From assembly GCA_963205465.1 (NCBI GenBank), contig CAUJKG010000266.1, positions 1 to 6,347 on the forward strand: 6,347 nucleotides of DNA, read 5' to 3'. A program made the position numbers and the translations under genes. Below, one piece after another: positions 5,692 to 6,347 of the stretch (within the stretch, counting starts at the first letter, position 1; each line of letters begins with the position of its first letter). The notes under the pieces are model-generated. The model worked only from the letters and a program-made list of their open reading frames with translations. It was not told the DNA's origin and ran no database searches. The stretch comes from Pseudomonadota bacterium. Its GTDB lineage: Bacteria; Pseudomonadota; Alphaproteobacteria; Rhizobiales; Xanthobacteraceae.

Positions 5692-6222
5692 CTAACGTTC
5701 GCCGCTGTTGCCGGTCCGCGTGGTTTCGAACAGGAACCAAACGCGACGTTCGGTTTCGTCGATCCAGTTTTCCAGCAGGCTCGCGGTCGCGACATCTTCG
5801 TGTTCGTCGCAGAGCGAATGCGTCTCGCGCATATATTCCACGAGCTGTTTGTTGTCGTCGCGAAGCTCGGCGAGCATATCGAGCGGTGTGACGTATTCCG
5901 CGTCGTTGTCCTTGAGCCGCTGCAGCCGGGCAATGTGACCGGTCGAGCGGAGCGTGGTGCCACCGATCTTCCGGGCGCGCTCGGCCATGGGGTCGGTCAT
6001 CGCGAAAATCTGGTCGCTCTGCTCGTCGAGCAGCAGGTGATAGTCGCGAAAATTCGGGCCGGACATGTGCCAGTGGAAATTCTTGGTCTTGACGTAGAGC
6101 GTGAAGACGTCCGCGAGCAGCGTGGTCAGGGCTTCGGAAATGTCCTTGATCGCGTTCGAGGAGAGGTCGGAGGGGGTCTGGAGCCGCGCGGTGCGGCGGG
6201 ACTCGGGCTTGGCGGGGGACAT
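5692..6222 (-). CDS. dps: Dps-family DNA-protection / ferritin-like miniferritin
   Basis: Dps proteins form 12-subunit cages that oxidise Fe(II) with hydrogen peroxide and store iron, limiting hydroxyl radical damage; some also bind and compact DNA. The 176-residue product keeps the inter-subunit ferroxidase ligands. NFHWHMSGPNF carries H50, YHLLLDE carries H62 and D66, and TDPMAERARKIGG carries D77 and E81, matching H51, H63, D67, D78 and E82 of E. coli Dps. The N-terminal extension of about 22 residues contains K5, R9, R10 and R13, which could contact DNA as the lysine-rich tail does in E. coli; this is inference. The start at 6222 has AAGGA (6231-6235, minus strand) 8 bases upstream. The gene is monocistronic by appearance, ends at the bidirectional terminator, and has a palindrome about 32-54 bases upstream of its start codon that may be an operator. 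Confidence 0.96.
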   Translation of the reverse strand: MSPAKPESRRTARLQTPSDLSSNAIKDISEALTTLLADVFTLYVKTKNFHWHMSGPNFRDYHLLLDEQSDQIFAMTDPMAERARKIGGTTLRSTGHIARLQRLKDNDAEYVTPLDMLAELRDDNKQLVEYMRETHSLCDEHEDVATASLLENWIDETERRVWFLFETTRTGNSGER

Positions 6223-6253
6223 GGGAGCGTTCCTTGGCGGGCTAGAGGCGGGT

Positions 6254-6276
6254 TTTGGTATCGCTAAGATGCCAAA
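6254..6276. promoter_or_regulatory. Interrupted palindrome upstream of dps, candidate operator
   Basis: TTTGGTATC (6254-6262) and GATGCCAAA (6268-6276) form 9-bp inverted arms with one mismatch around GCTAA. Copies of CTAGAG flank it at 6242-6247 and 6278-6283. The position in the dps leader or promoter region suits a repressor or redox-regulator site. It lacks a T-N11-A core symmetric about its centre, so OxyR-type binding is not supported, and I cannot assign a regulator. I see no further gene between here and the right edge. Confidence 0.4.
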
Positions 6277-6347
6277 TCTAGAGCCTGCTTCGCGGCGGGA
6301 CCATGGCGCAGTCCGGCATTGCTCCCATGCCGCTGGACGCCGGGTTG

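Noticed and set aside
4908..5963. Minus-strand open frame of 351 codons opposite the UPF0173 gene and overlapping dps
   Set aside because: It is antisense to a motif-complete hydrolase, runs through the bidirectional terminator and overlaps dps out of frame.
6229..6233. GGAAC (minus strand) before dps as a -35 box of a general-stress EcfG-type promoter
   Set aside because: It overlaps the ribosome binding site, and no CGTT-like -10 lies 16-18 bases downstream, so a general-stress promoter at this place is not supported.
5614..6267. Plus-strand open frame of 217 codons opposite dps
   Set aside because: It is the complementary shadow of a well-supported Dps gene, and it starts inside the end of the UPF0173 gene.
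6303..6347. Possible start of a divergent plus-strand gene (ATG at 6303, 15 codons reading MAQSGIAPMPLDAGL to the edge)
   Set aside because: It is too short to judge, with only a weak GGCGGGA-like site upstream. It may be real, but the window ends before any evidence appears.

Overview
This 6.3 kb, GC-rich window looks like ordinary chromosomal core sequence from an alphaproteobacterium of the order Hyphomicrobiales, probably near Nitrobacteraceae/Bradyrhizobiaceae. The placement rests on remembered resemblance of the PyrB, RuvX, UPF0173 and small secreted proteins to that group. No rRNA, tRNA, CRISPR array, insertion sequence, phage gene or transfer signature was seen.

Layout, left to right. 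(1) The N-terminal two thirds of aspartate carbamoyltransferase (pyrB, minus strand) runs off the left edge. It is divergent from (2) a complete AidB-type acyl-CoA dehydrogenase (plus strand). (3) Two small secreted proteins of unknown function follow on the plus strand. Each has a signal peptide, a His/Arg-rich patch, a Gly/Ala-rich hydrophobic stretch and a Tyr-rich tail, and each is followed by a strong intrinsic terminator. (4) Convergent to them on the minus strand is a two-gene unit: ruvX (YqgF-type nuclease/16S rRNA maturation protein), whose stop codon directly abuts the start codon of an AEC-family membrane transporter. (5) Divergent from ruvX on the plus strand is a UPF0173 metallo-beta-lactamase-fold hydrolase with a strong ribosome binding site and a plausible sigma-70 promoter. 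(6) Convergent to it is a Dps ferritin-like protein (minus strand). A near-perfect bidirectional terminator lies between the last two. A short palindrome lies upstream of dps.

The genes mix housekeeping (pyrimidine synthesis, RNA/DNA maintenance), stress protection (AidB, Dps), transport and two envelope or secreted proteins. Nothing indicates that they form one pathway. Intergenic gaps are short (none exceeds about 180 bp) and the gene ends are neatly punctuated by hairpins. I found no convincing new multi-gene system. The least understood items are the paired small Tyr-rich secreted proteins, the direct repeat upstream of the second one, and the palindrome upstream of dps.
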